In this document: positions 5,870 to 13,405 of the stretch, one piece after another
Position numbering within the stretch: the stretch's first letter is position 1
Layout: the number at the start of each line of letters is the position of its first letter
Source: JALOTE01 sp031422195
Lineage (GTDB): Bacteria > Pseudomonadota > Alphaproteobacteria > Rhizobiales > Rhizobiaceae
DNA length: 17,790 nt
Assembly (NCBI GenBank): GCA_031422195.1
Contig: JANOPZ010000029.1
Coordinates: 1-17,790 of the forward strand
Direction of reading: 5' to 3'
Translations under genes and position numbers: made by a program
Notes under the pieces: model-generated
What the model was told of the DNA's origin: nothing
Databases searched by the model: none
The model's input: the letters and a program-made list of their open reading frames with translations, nothing else

Positions 5870-6478
5870 ATGAGCGACCAACCCAAAAAATCAGGTAATG
5901 TGATTGCGCTTGACGAGGCGATCCGCGAAATTCGTTTGAACGCGGCTGAACGTGGCGATGTGGTGGTAGAACTACGCGAAGCGTCGCGCGCGCGGATGGA
6001 ATTGTTGGCAACTGAATTGGAGCCAACAATTCAATCGGTGCCCGCCGAAGATGATCAGTTTGATTTTGCGCTTTCCTCCGGCCAAAACCCACGTCTGTTT
6101 GTCGATTCAACCGCCCATATCGGCCTTGCACGTGACCGAATGACCTATCGCTTTGTGCGAGACAGCCGCTTGGGCCGTGTTGTATTGGAAGAAAGCCGCG
6201 ATCTTAAAACAATTGCCGACCGGGTGACCCGTTATGTCGCCGAGCGTATTGTCGAGCGCCAACGCATGATGGACGGGCCAGTGACCGATTTGGCAAGATC
6301 CGCAACACATTTTGCTGAGGGTTCAACGGCAAATGCCGCACCAACACCTGCTACTGTTCAATCCAATGAAGGCGTCAGTGATTTTATGCTCGGCCTGATT
6401 TGGTTTTTGATCGGCAGTGTTGCGGGCGCAGGTGCGCTTTATCTTTGGCTAAGCGGTCTGTTGAAAGGCGTTTTTTAG
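5870..6478 (+). CDS. Tail-anchored protein of unknown function
   Basis: A 202-residue protein that I do not recognise beyond resembling conserved hypothetical proteins of Hyphomicrobiales. The first 165 residues are hydrophilic and charged with no signal peptide. A predicted helical region rich in Glu and Arg (about 15-50) is followed by a central part around YRFVRDSRLGRVVLEES. A Ser/Thr/Ala/Pro linker leads to one hydrophobic segment near the C-terminus (GLIWFLIGSVAGAGALYLWL), leaving only a few residues after it. This suggests a cytoplasmic domain anchored by its C-terminus. ATG 5870 (MSDQPKK) is chosen over the in-frame GTG at 5858. The stop overlaps that of the convergent phosphoesterase gene by 4 bp. 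Confidence 0.7.
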   Translation: MSDQPKKSGNVIALDEAIREIRLNAAERGDVVVELREASRARMELLATELEPTIQSVPAEDDQFDFALSSGQNPRLFVDSTAHIGLARDRMTYRFVRDSRLGRVVLEESRDLKTIADRVTRYVAERIVERQRMMDGPVTDLARSATHFAEGSTANAAPTPATVQSNEGVSDFMLGLIWFLIGSVAGAGALYLWLSGLLKGVF

Positions 6479-7359
6479 CCAATTTTTATCCGCTCAAGCG
6501 CTTCAATATCATTGTCGGCATTGACAATTTGATGGCGGATAAGGCTGATTGAAAATCCGTCCTGTTGGCGTTCAATTTGAAATTCATTCCATCCGGCAGC
6601 AGGCCGCTTACCGCCATATATTTGCCCGGCTGCGCTGACGCTAACCACCGGCACACGCGTGTTATCAGGCCCTGATATCCAGTTGAGTGTTTGCAAATGT
6701 GTATGGCCATGCAGCACCAGTTCAGCACCTGCTTCTTTGACAGCGCGTTGAAATTTGCGGATACCATAGAGCCGCTTAGCACGTGAGGCTGCACCGCGGA
6801 CAGGCGGATGGTGGATCATAACCACGCGGCAAAGACCCTGTTTGCCGGTTTCTTCCAGGACAGTTTTCAATGCCAACATCTGTCGTTCAGAAACATGGCC
6901 AGCTGCAATAAACACTGGCGTTGCCCGTGCCGAGTTAACGCCAATCAATGCGACGTCGCCGCGAATGCGCAGTGACGGAAACTTGGGTTCTTGCACATCG
7001 CCAATAAACTCCCGCAAATTTTCAGTGGTTTTTTGCAACGCACCAACAACATAAGCATCGTGGTTGCCGGGCACATAAGACACATCCTTTGGCTCACCCA
7101 AAGCATCCATCCAGAGTTTTGCTGCTGGCAGTTCGGCGTCAAGCGAAAGGTTCACCAGATCACCGGTCATCGCTATATGGTCTGGCAGAGCTTTGTGAAG
7201 GTCATCGATGACAGCTGTCAAAACGCTGCTGCCAAGTGATTTAGCACGGTTGCGCCGCCAGTTGATGTACCCTGTAATGCGCTTGGTCATCAAATCGCGC
7301 CGACGAAAATGCGGCAACGGGCCAAGGTGAACATCAGATATGTGCGCTAATCGGAACAT
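6475..7359 (-). CDS. Metallophosphoesterase (calcineurin-like)
   Basis: A 294-residue protein with all five calcineurin-like metallophosphoesterase blocks: D9 and H11 (DVHL), D67 (TGDLVN), N99-H100-D101 (GNHD), H183 (IHHPP) and H219/H221 (HGHTH). These bind two metal ions and hydrolyse phosphomono- or diesters. The layout resembles Icc/CpdA-type 3',5'-cAMP phosphodiesterases, but specificity cannot be fixed from motifs alone. No signal peptide, so it is cytoplasmic. The ATG at 7359 faces the NUDIX gene across 64 bp, giving a divergent promoter region. The 3' end overlaps the convergent upstream gene by 4 bp. Confidence 0.9.
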   Translation of the reverse strand: MFRLAHISDVHLGPLPHFRRRDLMTKRITGYINWRRNRAKSLGSSVLTAVIDDLHKALPDHIAMTGDLVNLSLDAELPAAKLWMDALGEPKDVSYVPGNHDAYVVGALQKTTENLREFIGDVQEPKFPSLRIRGDVALIGVNSARATPVFIAAGHVSERQMLALKTVLEETGKQGLCRVVMIHHPPVRGAASRAKRLYGIRKFQRAVKEAGAELVLHGHTHLQTLNWISGPDNTRVPVVSVSAAGQIYGGKRPAAGWNEFQIERQQDGFSISLIRHQIVNADNDIEALERIKIG

Positions 7360-7423
7360 AGTGTACTTCTACCCGAAGCACGTTAAGGCGTCACCTGTCA
7401 GTTTAATGTGTTGCAGGCTTTCA

Positions 7424-7894
7424 ATGCGATTTTTGTTTTTCCGTTTGCGCAACAGAGCGTTTCATATCTTTTTTCTCCTGACACGCCCAATGACTTTGGG
7501 TGCGCGCGTGATGCTGTTTAATGAGAACGGTGAAATCTGCCTGATCAAACACAGTTATATTGATGGCTGGCAGCTGCCGGGCGGCGGCGTTGATACTGGC
7601 GAAACCATTGGCAACGCAGCAGCACGTGAATTGGCGGAAGAGGCGGGCTTTCAGCCTGTTGAACCCATGAGCCTATTTGCCGCATATAAAAACGAGAACG
7701 TCAGCAGGCGAGACCATGTTTTGCTTTACGTCTGCAGGCATGCCGAACCCATTGCCGGCTTCAAAATTGATGGCCTTGAAATTGTAGATTGCCAGTTTTT
7801 CGCACCCGATAAACTGCCGGAAGATACGACAATGTCTACAAAAAGGCGTATTGCTGAAATCGCCGGTAAGATAGAAGTTGATCGTTATTGGTAG
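7424..7894 (+). CDS. NUDIX hydrolase
   Basis: A 156-residue protein with a perfect Nudix box, G-x5-E-x7-REL-x-EE-x-G-F (residues 54-76, beginning GGVDTGE), which hydrolyses nucleoside diphosphates linked to another moiety. An N-terminal segment of about 20 hydrophobic and basic residues (FLFFRLRNRAFHIFFLLT) precedes the domain; related rhizobial proteins share this amphipathic or membrane-associating start. Start choice is uncertain. ATG 7424 fits the family; ATG 7406 adds six residues; the frame stays open to 7340, inside the divergent gene. The substrate cannot be predicted. Confidence 0.85.
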   Translation: MRFLFFRLRNRAFHIFFLLTRPMTLGARVMLFNENGEICLIKHSYIDGWQLPGGGVDTGETIGNAAARELAEEAGFQPVEPMSLFAAYKNENVSRRDHVLLYVCRHAEPIAGFKIDGLEIVDCQFFAPDKLPEDTTMSTKRRIAEIAGKIEVDRYW

Positions 7895-7944
7895 GCTAAA
7901 AATCCCCTGCGCCTCATCCTTCATGGCCCTTGCGCTAACAGATA

Positions 7945-7975
7945 TGACAGTGTGTAGTGTCAAGTTAAGATGACA
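7945..7975. promoter_or_regulatory. Evenly spaced TGACA/TGTCA half-sites over the crtI start (operator candidate)
   Basis: Three pentamers, TGACA (7945-7949), TGTCA (7958-7962) and TGACA (7971-7975), start exactly 13 bp apart in alternating orientation. The second and third form TGTC-N10-GACA (7958-7975), an exact match to the TGT-N12-ACA palindrome bound by PpsR/CrtJ repressors of photosynthesis and carotenoid genes. The site covers the crtI ATG (7970). A possible promoter, CTTGCG at 7929 with TGTAGT at 7953, overlaps it, which fits repression. Binding by a PpsR homologue is inference, since no regulator gene is in the window. Confidence 0.5.
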
Positions 7976-9511
7976 GTTCACCAGACCATTCAAAACGAAA
8001 CGCTGAGCGACCCAAGGCCACACGCAGTGGTGATTGGCTCAGGCTTTGGCGGGCTTGCAGGCGCTATTCGCCTCGGCGCACGCGGCTACCGCGTCACTAT
8101 TGTCGAACGCATGGACCGTATCGGCGGGCGAGCAGCACGCTTTGAGCAAGACGGCTTTACGTTCGATGCAGGCCCCACAATCGTCACCGCTCCATTTGTG
8201 CTCGAAGAACTTTGGGCGCTGTGCGGCAAAAGCATGGCCGACCACGTGAGGCTTAAAGCACTCGACCCGTTTTATTCCATCCGTTTCAACGATGGCACAG
8301 TGTTCAACGCCACGGGCGACACCGCGCGTATGGAAGCAGAAATCGCAAAGTTTGACCCGATTGACGTCGCGGGCTTCAGGCGTTTTTTGGTTGAGAGCGA
8401 AAAAAACTTCCGTGTTGGCTTTGAGCAAATGGTCGATAAGCCGTTTACCACGGCCTGGTCGATGGCAAAAATGATGCCGCATTTGATCATGCGCCGCGCC
8501 GACCGCTCGGTCTATAACCTCGTTAAAAGCTACATCCGCAACGAGAAAACCCGTATTGCACTGTCATTTCACCCGCTGTTTGTGGGTGGCAACCCAATGG
8601 CCACCAGCGGTGTGATGTCGCTGATTTCCTATCTCGAAAAGCAACATGGCGTGCATTACGCTTTTGGCGGCACCCATGCTTTGGTGCTTGGCATGGCTGA
8701 ATTGATCAAAGGCCAAGGCGGACGCATTCTCACCAATGCTGGCGTTAAGGAAGTTCTGGTTGATGAAACAGGCACGGCAACCGGCGTGATGCTGGATAGC
8801 AATATCACCATCCGCTCTGATATCGTTGTGTCAAACGCCGATGCGGCAACCACCCATGCACGGCTTGTGCCCGCAAAGTGGCGCGGCAAATGGAGCGAAA
8901 AGCGCGTTACCAAAGCCCGCCATTCTATGAGCGTGTTCTTATGGTATTTCGGCACCAATAAGCGCTTTGAAGATGTCAGCCATCATATGGTTTTGATGGG
9001 CCCGCGCTATCAAGGCCTCCTCAACGATATCTTCAACCGAAAAATTCTTGCCGATGATTTCAGCATGTATTTGCACCGGCCAAGTGCGACCGACCCGTCG
9101 GTTGCGCCGGAAGGCTGCGACGCATTTTATGTGCTGGCCCCCGTCCCTAATTTGCAAAGCGGCGATGACTGGGAAAAATTGAGCGAAACCTACCGTCTCA
9201 AAATCGAAAAAGAACTGGAAGCGACCGTGCTGCCCGGGCTTTCAAAGCACGTTGTCACCTCAAAAGTGCTGACACCGCTTTATTTCAAAGACACCCTGCA
9301 ATCATGGGCTGGCGCCGCGTTTTCGCTGGAGCCAACTTTGTTTCAACTCGGATGGTTCCGGCCTCATAATAAGCACGACACCGTTAAAAACCTTTATTCC
9401 GTTGGTGCGGGTACCCACCCCGGTGCCGGTATGCCGGGCGTGATTTCCTCGGCAAAAATCTTGGATGTTGTTGTCCCGCATGGTTCAACCTTAGTGAAGG
9501 CGGCTGAGTAA
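7970..9511 (+). CDS. crtI: Phytoene desaturase (CrtI type)
   Basis: A 513-residue FAD-dependent carotenoid desaturase. The N-terminal dinucleotide-binding motif is GSGFGGLAGAIRL (about 23-35), followed by the second FAD contact with DRIGGRAA and the segment FDAGPT. The C-terminal CrtI signature YSVGAGTHPGAGMPGVISS ends in a predicted FAD-contacting region. It should introduce double bases-pair unsaturation stepwise into phytoene, acting at the membrane. The number of desaturation steps (neurosporene or lycopene) cannot be read from sequence. The start ATG 7970 has a short purine stretch (AAGTTAAG) in front. crtB follows after one base, so the two form an operon. Length fits the family. Confidence 0.93.
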   Translation: MTVHQTIQNETLSDPRPHAVVIGSGFGGLAGAIRLGARGYRVTIVERMDRIGGRAARFEQDGFTFDAGPTIVTAPFVLEELWALCGKSMADHVRLKALDPFYSIRFNDGTVFNATGDTARMEAEIAKFDPIDVAGFRRFLVESEKNFRVGFEQMVDKPFTTAWSMAKMMPHLIMRRADRSVYNLVKSYIRNEKTRIALSFHPLFVGGNPMATSGVMSLISYLEKQHGVHYAFGGTHALVLGMAELIKGQGGRILTNAGVKEVLVDETGTATGVMLDSNITIRSDIVVSNADAATTHARLVPAKWRGKWSEKRVTKARHSMSVFLWYFGTNKRFEDVSHHMVLMGPRYQGLLNDIFNRKILADDFSMYLHRPSATDPSVAPEGCDAFYVLAPVPNLQSGDDWEKLSETYRLKIEKELEATVLPGLSKHVVTSKVLTPLYFKDTLQSWAGAAFSLEPTLFQLGWFRPHNKHDTVKNLYSVGAGTHPGAGMPGVISSAKILDVVVPHGSTLVKAAE

Positions 9512-9512
9512 C

Positions 9513-10556
9513 ATGAACGCAAATGTGAGGTTTGAACTCGACCCTGCCTTGCACGCGGCCTGTGTAAAATCGATCCGCGCCGGTTCCAAAAGTTTCCACG
9601 CCGCCTCGCTGTTGCTACCCTCACGCGTTCGCCTGCCTGCCCGCGCCCTTTATGCGTTTTGCCGTGCGTCTGATGATTTGGTGGATGACGGCCCCGCTGA
9701 CACTTGTGGAACCCGTTCCAACGCCGCACGGCTGCGCTTGCGCCTTGACGCTGTCTATTCCGGCATACCCGGAGACGCCGTTGAAGATCAGGTTTTTGCA
9801 AAGGTTGTCGAAGCCTTCCAAATTCCGCGCTGCGTGCCAGACGCATTGGTTGAAGGTTTTGAATGGGATGAAACAGGCCGCATTTACGAAACCATTGACG
9901 ATCTTTGCGCTTACGCTGCGCGCGTGGCTTCAACGGTAGGCATTATGATGACGCTGATTATGCGTGGCCGCGAACGCGCTGTTTTGGCCCGCGCTGCTGA
10001 TTTGGGTTTTGCGATGCAGCTCACAAACATCGCGCGCGATGTTGGCGAAGATGCGCGGCGTGGCCGCCTGTATCTGCCGCGCCAATGGATGCGCGAAGCC
10101 GGGCTCGACTCTGATCTTTGGTTGGCCAACCCTGTTCACAATAAGCAGCTAAGCACAGTTGTTGCACGCCTGCTTGAATTTGCCGCCAGTTTCTATGACC
10201 GGGCATTAACAGGCGTTGGCGGCCTGCCCATTGATTGCCGCCCTGCCATCCGCAGTGCCGCATATATCTACCGCGATATTGGCCGCGAAGTGGCCAAAGC
10301 TGGCTTTAACGCGGTTGACAGCCGCGCCCATACGTCGAAAAATCGTAAAATTGAACTGATCGCTTTAGCCGCCATGACGCCATTTCAATTATCACCGGTT
10401 TTAACCGCGCCCACGCACCCATCCGGCCAATTTCTGGTTGACGCCAGCGCTGCGCGCGAACGTCTGACTCCGCGCGGATTGGATGCAAAAGCAGGACGCT
10501 TGATTGAGTTGATGGCACTCAGCGAACAACGCCGCAAACTGGCCGACGCGCTGTAA
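9513..10556 (+). CDS. crtB: Phytoene synthase
   Basis: A 347-residue trans-isoprenyl diphosphate synthase of the phytoene/squalene synthase family. It joins two geranylgeranyl diphosphates head to head to give phytoene. Both Asp-rich Mg-diphosphate motifs are present: DDLVDD (54-59) and NIARDVGED (172-180), followed by ARRGRLYLP, which is characteristic of CrtB. The ATG lies one base after the crtI stop (TAAcATG), so translation is likely coupled. No geranylgeranyl diphosphate synthase (crtE) or cyclase gene is in the window, so the pathway must be completed elsewhere. A farnesyl-diphosphate (C30) substrate is a less likely alternative. Confidence 0.93.
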   Translation: MNANVRFELDPALHAACVKSIRAGSKSFHAASLLLPSRVRLPARALYAFCRASDDLVDDGPADTCGTRSNAARLRLRLDAVYSGIPGDAVEDQVFAKVVEAFQIPRCVPDALVEGFEWDETGRIYETIDDLCAYAARVASTVGIMMTLIMRGRERAVLARAADLGFAMQLTNIARDVGEDARRGRLYLPRQWMREAGLDSDLWLANPVHNKQLSTVVARLLEFAASFYDRALTGVGGLPIDCRPAIRSAAYIYRDIGREVAKAGFNAVDSRAHTSKNRKIELIALAAMTPFQLSPVLTAPTHPSGQFLVDASAARERLTPRGLDAKAGRLIELMALSEQRRKLADAL

Positions 10557-10562
10557 CCGGCC

Positions 10563-10739
10563 ATGAGCACACTTTCAAGTTACGCCGGACTGATTGAAGT
10601 GGCCCTCGTCTTTGTAGGCGTTACCGCTTTTGTCTGGTGGCAAATGCGCGAATTAAAACGCGATGTTGCGGCACGGGAAGCAAGGGAAGCGGCGGAGCGC
10701 AACGCTAACGCTTCTGACACCACAAAAGTCCAATCATAG
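10563..10739 (+). CDS. Small membrane protein downstream of crtB
   Basis: A 58-residue ORF starting 6 bp after the crtB stop. A single hydrophobic segment (about residues 8-27, GLIEVALVFVGVTAFVWWQM) is followed by a charged predicted helix (RELKRDVAAREAREAAE) and a polar tail. This is a single-pass protein with a cytoplasmic amphipathic tail, or a small coiled coil. Position and direction make it the third gene of the crt operon. I do not recognise a family. A role in placing carotenoid enzymes at the membrane is speculation. The stop codon TAG merges with the repeat at 10737. Confidence 0.65.
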   Translation: MSTLSSYAGLIEVALVFVGVTAFVWWQMRELKRDVAAREAREAAERNANASDTTKVQS

Positions 10740-10768
10740 TCATTCCCGCCGCCTGTCTGTGCGGGGGC
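10737..10768. repeat. Single REP-like hairpin unit, relative of the 2898-3002 element
   Basis: TAGTCATTCCCGC (10737-10749) and GCGGGGGCC (10761-10769) match the left half of the fold-back element at 2898-3002 (TTAGTCATCCCCGC...GCGGGGACC). The stem CCCGC/GCGGG, extendable by two G-U pairs, encloses an 11-nt loop. It occupies the 50-bp gap between two convergent genes, where it could terminate both. It also supplies the stop codon of the small ORF. Confidence 0.6.
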
Positions 10769-10789
10769 CAATCTAATCAAGCGACGATT

Positions 10790-11782
10790 TTATGCCCGCA
10801 CATCCACCACAACGCGGCCCTGCACTTGACCCTTCAAAATCGCCGCACCCAGCGCGGGCAAATCGCTGAGCGTTGCAGGCGTCATCATCGTTTCCAATTT
10901 ATCCAGCGGCAAATCTGTGGCGATGCGCGCCCAGGCTTTGACGCGATTTTCATAGGGCTGCATTACGCTGTCTATGCCCAGCAGATTCACGCCGCGCAGC
11001 AAAAACGGAATGACTGTTGCAGGCAAATTCGCGCCGCCAGCCAAACCGACGGCGGCCACCGAAGCGCCATATTTCATTTGGCCGAGAATTCTGGCCAGCA
11101 TTGCGCCGCCAACCGCATCAATACAGCCTGCCCAAATTTCAGCTTCGAGCGGACGCTTGACCGTTTCAGCCAATTCCTCGCGCGCGACAATCCGAGCTGC
11201 ACCGAGTGATTTCAGATAATCAGCAGTTTCTGGTCTGCCGGTTACGCAAGCCACTTGATAACCTAAATTGGCCAAAATGGCGGTCGCAACTGAACCGACG
11301 CCGCCAGCAGCGCCAGTGACCAACACTTCGCCTTTGGCGGGCGCAAGGCCATGATTTTCAAGCGCCATAACAGCAAGCATTGAGGTAAGACCAGCCGTGC
11401 CAACGGCCATCGCTTGGCGCGTTGTCAAACCGTTTGGCAGTGGCACCAGCCAATCGGCTTTCACACACGCTTTTTCCGCATAACCGCCCCAATGGGCCTC
11501 GCCTACGCGCCAACCGGTGAGAACCACTTTATCGCCAGTTTGGTAACGGGCGTCGGCACTGGATTCAACCGTTCCGGCAAAATCAATACCGGGCACATGC
11601 GGGTAGTTTCGCACCAGACCGCCGCCCGGGCCAATGCACAAACCATCTTTGTAGTTGACCGTTGAATACTCCACCGCAACCGTCACATCGCCAGCTGGCA
11701 AACGGCTGTCGTCGAGTGTTTGTACGGATGCAACCGGTGCGGCATCGCCCTCTTTTTCGACCAGTAAAGCGCGAAATGACAT
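10790..11782 (-). CDS. acuI: Acrylyl-CoA reductase-like medium-chain oxidoreductase (AcuI/YhdH)
   Basis: A 330-residue zinc-free medium-chain reductase of the AcuI/YhdH family, which reduces acrylyl-CoA to propionyl-CoA with NADPH. The N-terminal GroES-like part has STVNYKDGLCI (40-50) and PHVPGIDFAGTV (61-72). The Rossmann motif GAAGGVGS is at 157-164, and GVNLLGIDSV is typical of the family. In marine Alphaproteobacteria AcuI detoxifies acrylyl-CoA from DMSP or 3-hydroxypropionate metabolism. No DMSP lyase is near here. The ATG at 11782 is preferred over an in-frame TTG one codon upstream. The terC stop lies only 4 bp upstream, so the two genes are probably co-transcribed and coupled. Confidence 0.9.
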   Translation of the reverse strand: MSFRALLVEKEGDAAPVASVQTLDDSRLPAGDVTVAVEYSTVNYKDGLCIGPGGGLVRNYPHVPGIDFAGTVESSADARYQTGDKVVLTGWRVGEAHWGGYAEKACVKADWLVPLPNGLTTRQAMAVGTAGLTSMLAVMALENHGLAPAKGEVLVTGAAGGVGSVATAILANLGYQVACVTGRPETADYLKSLGAARIVAREELAETVKRPLEAEIWAGCIDAVGGAMLARILGQMKYGASVAAVGLAGGANLPATVIPFLLRGVNLLGIDSVMQPYENRVKAWARIATDLPLDKLETMMTPATLSDLPALGAAILKGQVQGRVVVDVRA

Positions 11783-11786
11783 CAAT

Positions 11787-12407
11787 TTAACCTATGTAAG
11801 GTGCGAGCAATGTGGCGACTTCGGGCCAGCCATCCCACAGCATTTTGGCTGAAATATAAACCAAAAACACCAAACCCAGCCATGAAAGCCAAGCATATTT
11901 CACCATGAAACGCATGATAATGGTTGCGAAAAACGCCATAAACACAATCGCCAAACCAAGGCCGAATATCAACAAAGTCGTATTATCCCGCGCGATACCG
12001 GCAACGGCGAGCACATTGTCAATTGACATAGAAACATCGGCAATCGTGATAGTGACCAATGCTTTCCACAGCGTGTTGCCTTCTTTGGCGCCGGTTTCAT
12101 CGGGGCCAACTGTGCCATCAACGCCTTTGGACAAATGGTCTTTAATGTCGCCATAAAAGCGCCAGCATACCCAAACCAGCAACAGGCCGCCGGCAAACAA
12201 AAGGCCGGGCACACCGAGAAGAAACGTTGCGATGATCGCAAAAAAGATACGAAGCCCGGCAGCTAGAGCCATACCAAGAAAAATGGCGCGCTGCCGGTCT
12301 GCCGGTGCAAGCCCTGCTGCAGCCATACCAATGACGAGAGCATTATCTCCTGAAAGCACAATATCGGCAAAGATGATTTGTAAAAGCGGCCAGATGGTAT
12401 CGAGCAT
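11787..12407 (-). CDS. TerC-family integral membrane protein (YjbE-like)
   Basis: A 206-residue multi-pass membrane protein with the two TerC signature loops: DIVLSGDNALVI (D15, D21) and IADVSMSIDNVLAV (D124, D130). About six or seven hydrophobic segments are visible. Members of the family are linked to metal-ion export (Mn2+ or others) and to metalation of secreted enzymes; the substrate here is unknown. ATG 12407 is preceded by AAGG (TAAGGTTAAAACT); the in-frame TTG 12 codons upstream lacks support. It is followed within 4 bp by acuI and preceded by an 81-bp gap after the dehydrogenase gene, so it could be in that operon or have its own promoter. Confidence 0.87.
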   Translation of the reverse strand: MLDTIWPLLQIIFADIVLSGDNALVIGMAAAGLAPADRQRAIFLGMALAAGLRIFFAIIATFLLGVPGLLFAGGLLLVWVCWRFYGDIKDHLSKGVDGTVGPDETGAKEGNTLWKALVTITIADVSMSIDNVLAVAGIARDNTTLLIFGLGLAIVFMAFFATIIMRFMVKYAWLSWLGLVFLVYISAKMLWDGWPEVATLLAPYIG

Positions 12408-12488
12408 AGTTTTAACCTTAGCAGAGAGAGAGTTGGCTTCCAATATGCTGAAGAGTTAACGTTGACCAGCCCAATTTCAATCTGATCA

Positions 12489-13403
12489 TTACTCCAATCG
12501 TGAAGGAAACCCGTCTGCACGCAAATTAGTTTGCAAAACATCTTCCAGCAGTTTGACAATTTGGGTCGATTGGGCCGCGCCGCCATAGGCCGCTTTTCCG
12601 CGCATGAATGTTTGCTGTGTTAATCCTGCCAAATCCAGCGGCACGCCGAACTCGCGGCCAAAACCCATCGCAAAGCCCAAATCTTTCAGCGCCAAATCCA
12701 TGCTGAAGGCAATATCATAGGAGCCATTCAAAATCAGCTGGCCTTCAGTTTCATGCACAAACGACGTGCCGCTGGAGGCCGTGATTGCCTCCCATGATTT
12801 GGCCAAATCCAGCCCGCCGCGTTTGGCAAGCATCAAGGCCTCGCCATCAGCCACCAAATGAATGAATGCCAGCATATTGGTGATGACTTTGATGACAGCC
12901 GCTGAACCAAGCGGCCCCATGTGCAAAATTTTATTCCCCATCGCTTGCAAGGCCGCATGGTGCTTGTCAAACAAATCCAAATCGCCGCCTGCCAGCACCG
13001 TGATTTTGCCTTGAGCCGCCAAATGCACACCGCCAGTAACAGGGGATTCCATCAGGCGCACATTGTGCGCTGCTGCAACCGCCCCCAGCCGCAGAATGTC
13101 ATCACGGCCAAGGGTGGACATTTCAATCCAATCCATGCCCGGCGAATCTTTGGAAGAATTGGCCGTTTCCAGCATTTTGTGCAGCACCATTTCAGAAACG
13201 GCTGGTGACGGCAGGCAGGTAAAAACAGCATCGGATTGGGAAGCAACTTCCTGCGGGGTGGCGACAAATGTTGCCCCCATTGCCACGTGGCGCTCGCCCA
13301 ATGTCGGGTCGATGTCAGTGACACAGACTGAAAACCCCTCGCGAAGCAAACTTGCCGCCAAATGCCCACCTAAATTTCCCAGACCGATAAAACCGTAACG
13401 CAT
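12489..13403 (-). CDS. NAD(P)-dependent beta-hydroxyacid dehydrogenase (3-hydroxyisobutyrate dehydrogenase-like)
   Basis: A 304-residue beta-hydroxyacid dehydrogenase. It shows the N-terminal Rossmann motif GLGNLG (7-12), the substrate-binding SPVTGG (120-125), catalytic K172 with N176 (VIKVITNML) and K240 (LKDLGFA). Family members oxidise 3-hydroxyisobutyrate, tartronate semialdehyde, glyoxylate-type or related acids; specificity cannot be read here. The ATG is 2 bp after the stop of the MttB-like gene, so the two proteins probably work on successive steps of one pathway. Asp30 (TDID) after the second beta strand hints at NAD+ over NADP+. Confidence 0.88.
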   Translation of the reverse strand: MRYGFIGLGNLGGHLAASLLREGFSVCVTDIDPTLGERHVAMGATFVATPQEVASQSDAVFTCLPSPAVSEMVLHKMLETANSSKDSPGMDWIEMSTLGRDDILRLGAVAAAHNVRLMESPVTGGVHLAAQGKITVLAGGDLDLFDKHHAALQAMGNKILHMGPLGSAAVIKVITNMLAFIHLVADGEALMLAKRGGLDLAKSWEAITASSGTSFVHETEGQLILNGSYDIAFSMDLALKDLGFAMGFGREFGVPLDLAGLTQQTFMRGKAAYGGAAQSTQIVKLLEDVLQTNLRADGFPSRLE

Positions 13404-13405
13404 AA

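Noticed and set aside
12408..12443. TTG start 12 codons upstream for the TerC protein
   Set aside because: The ATG at 12407 has an AAGG site 8 bp upstream and begins right before the first membrane segment, as in other TerC proteins.
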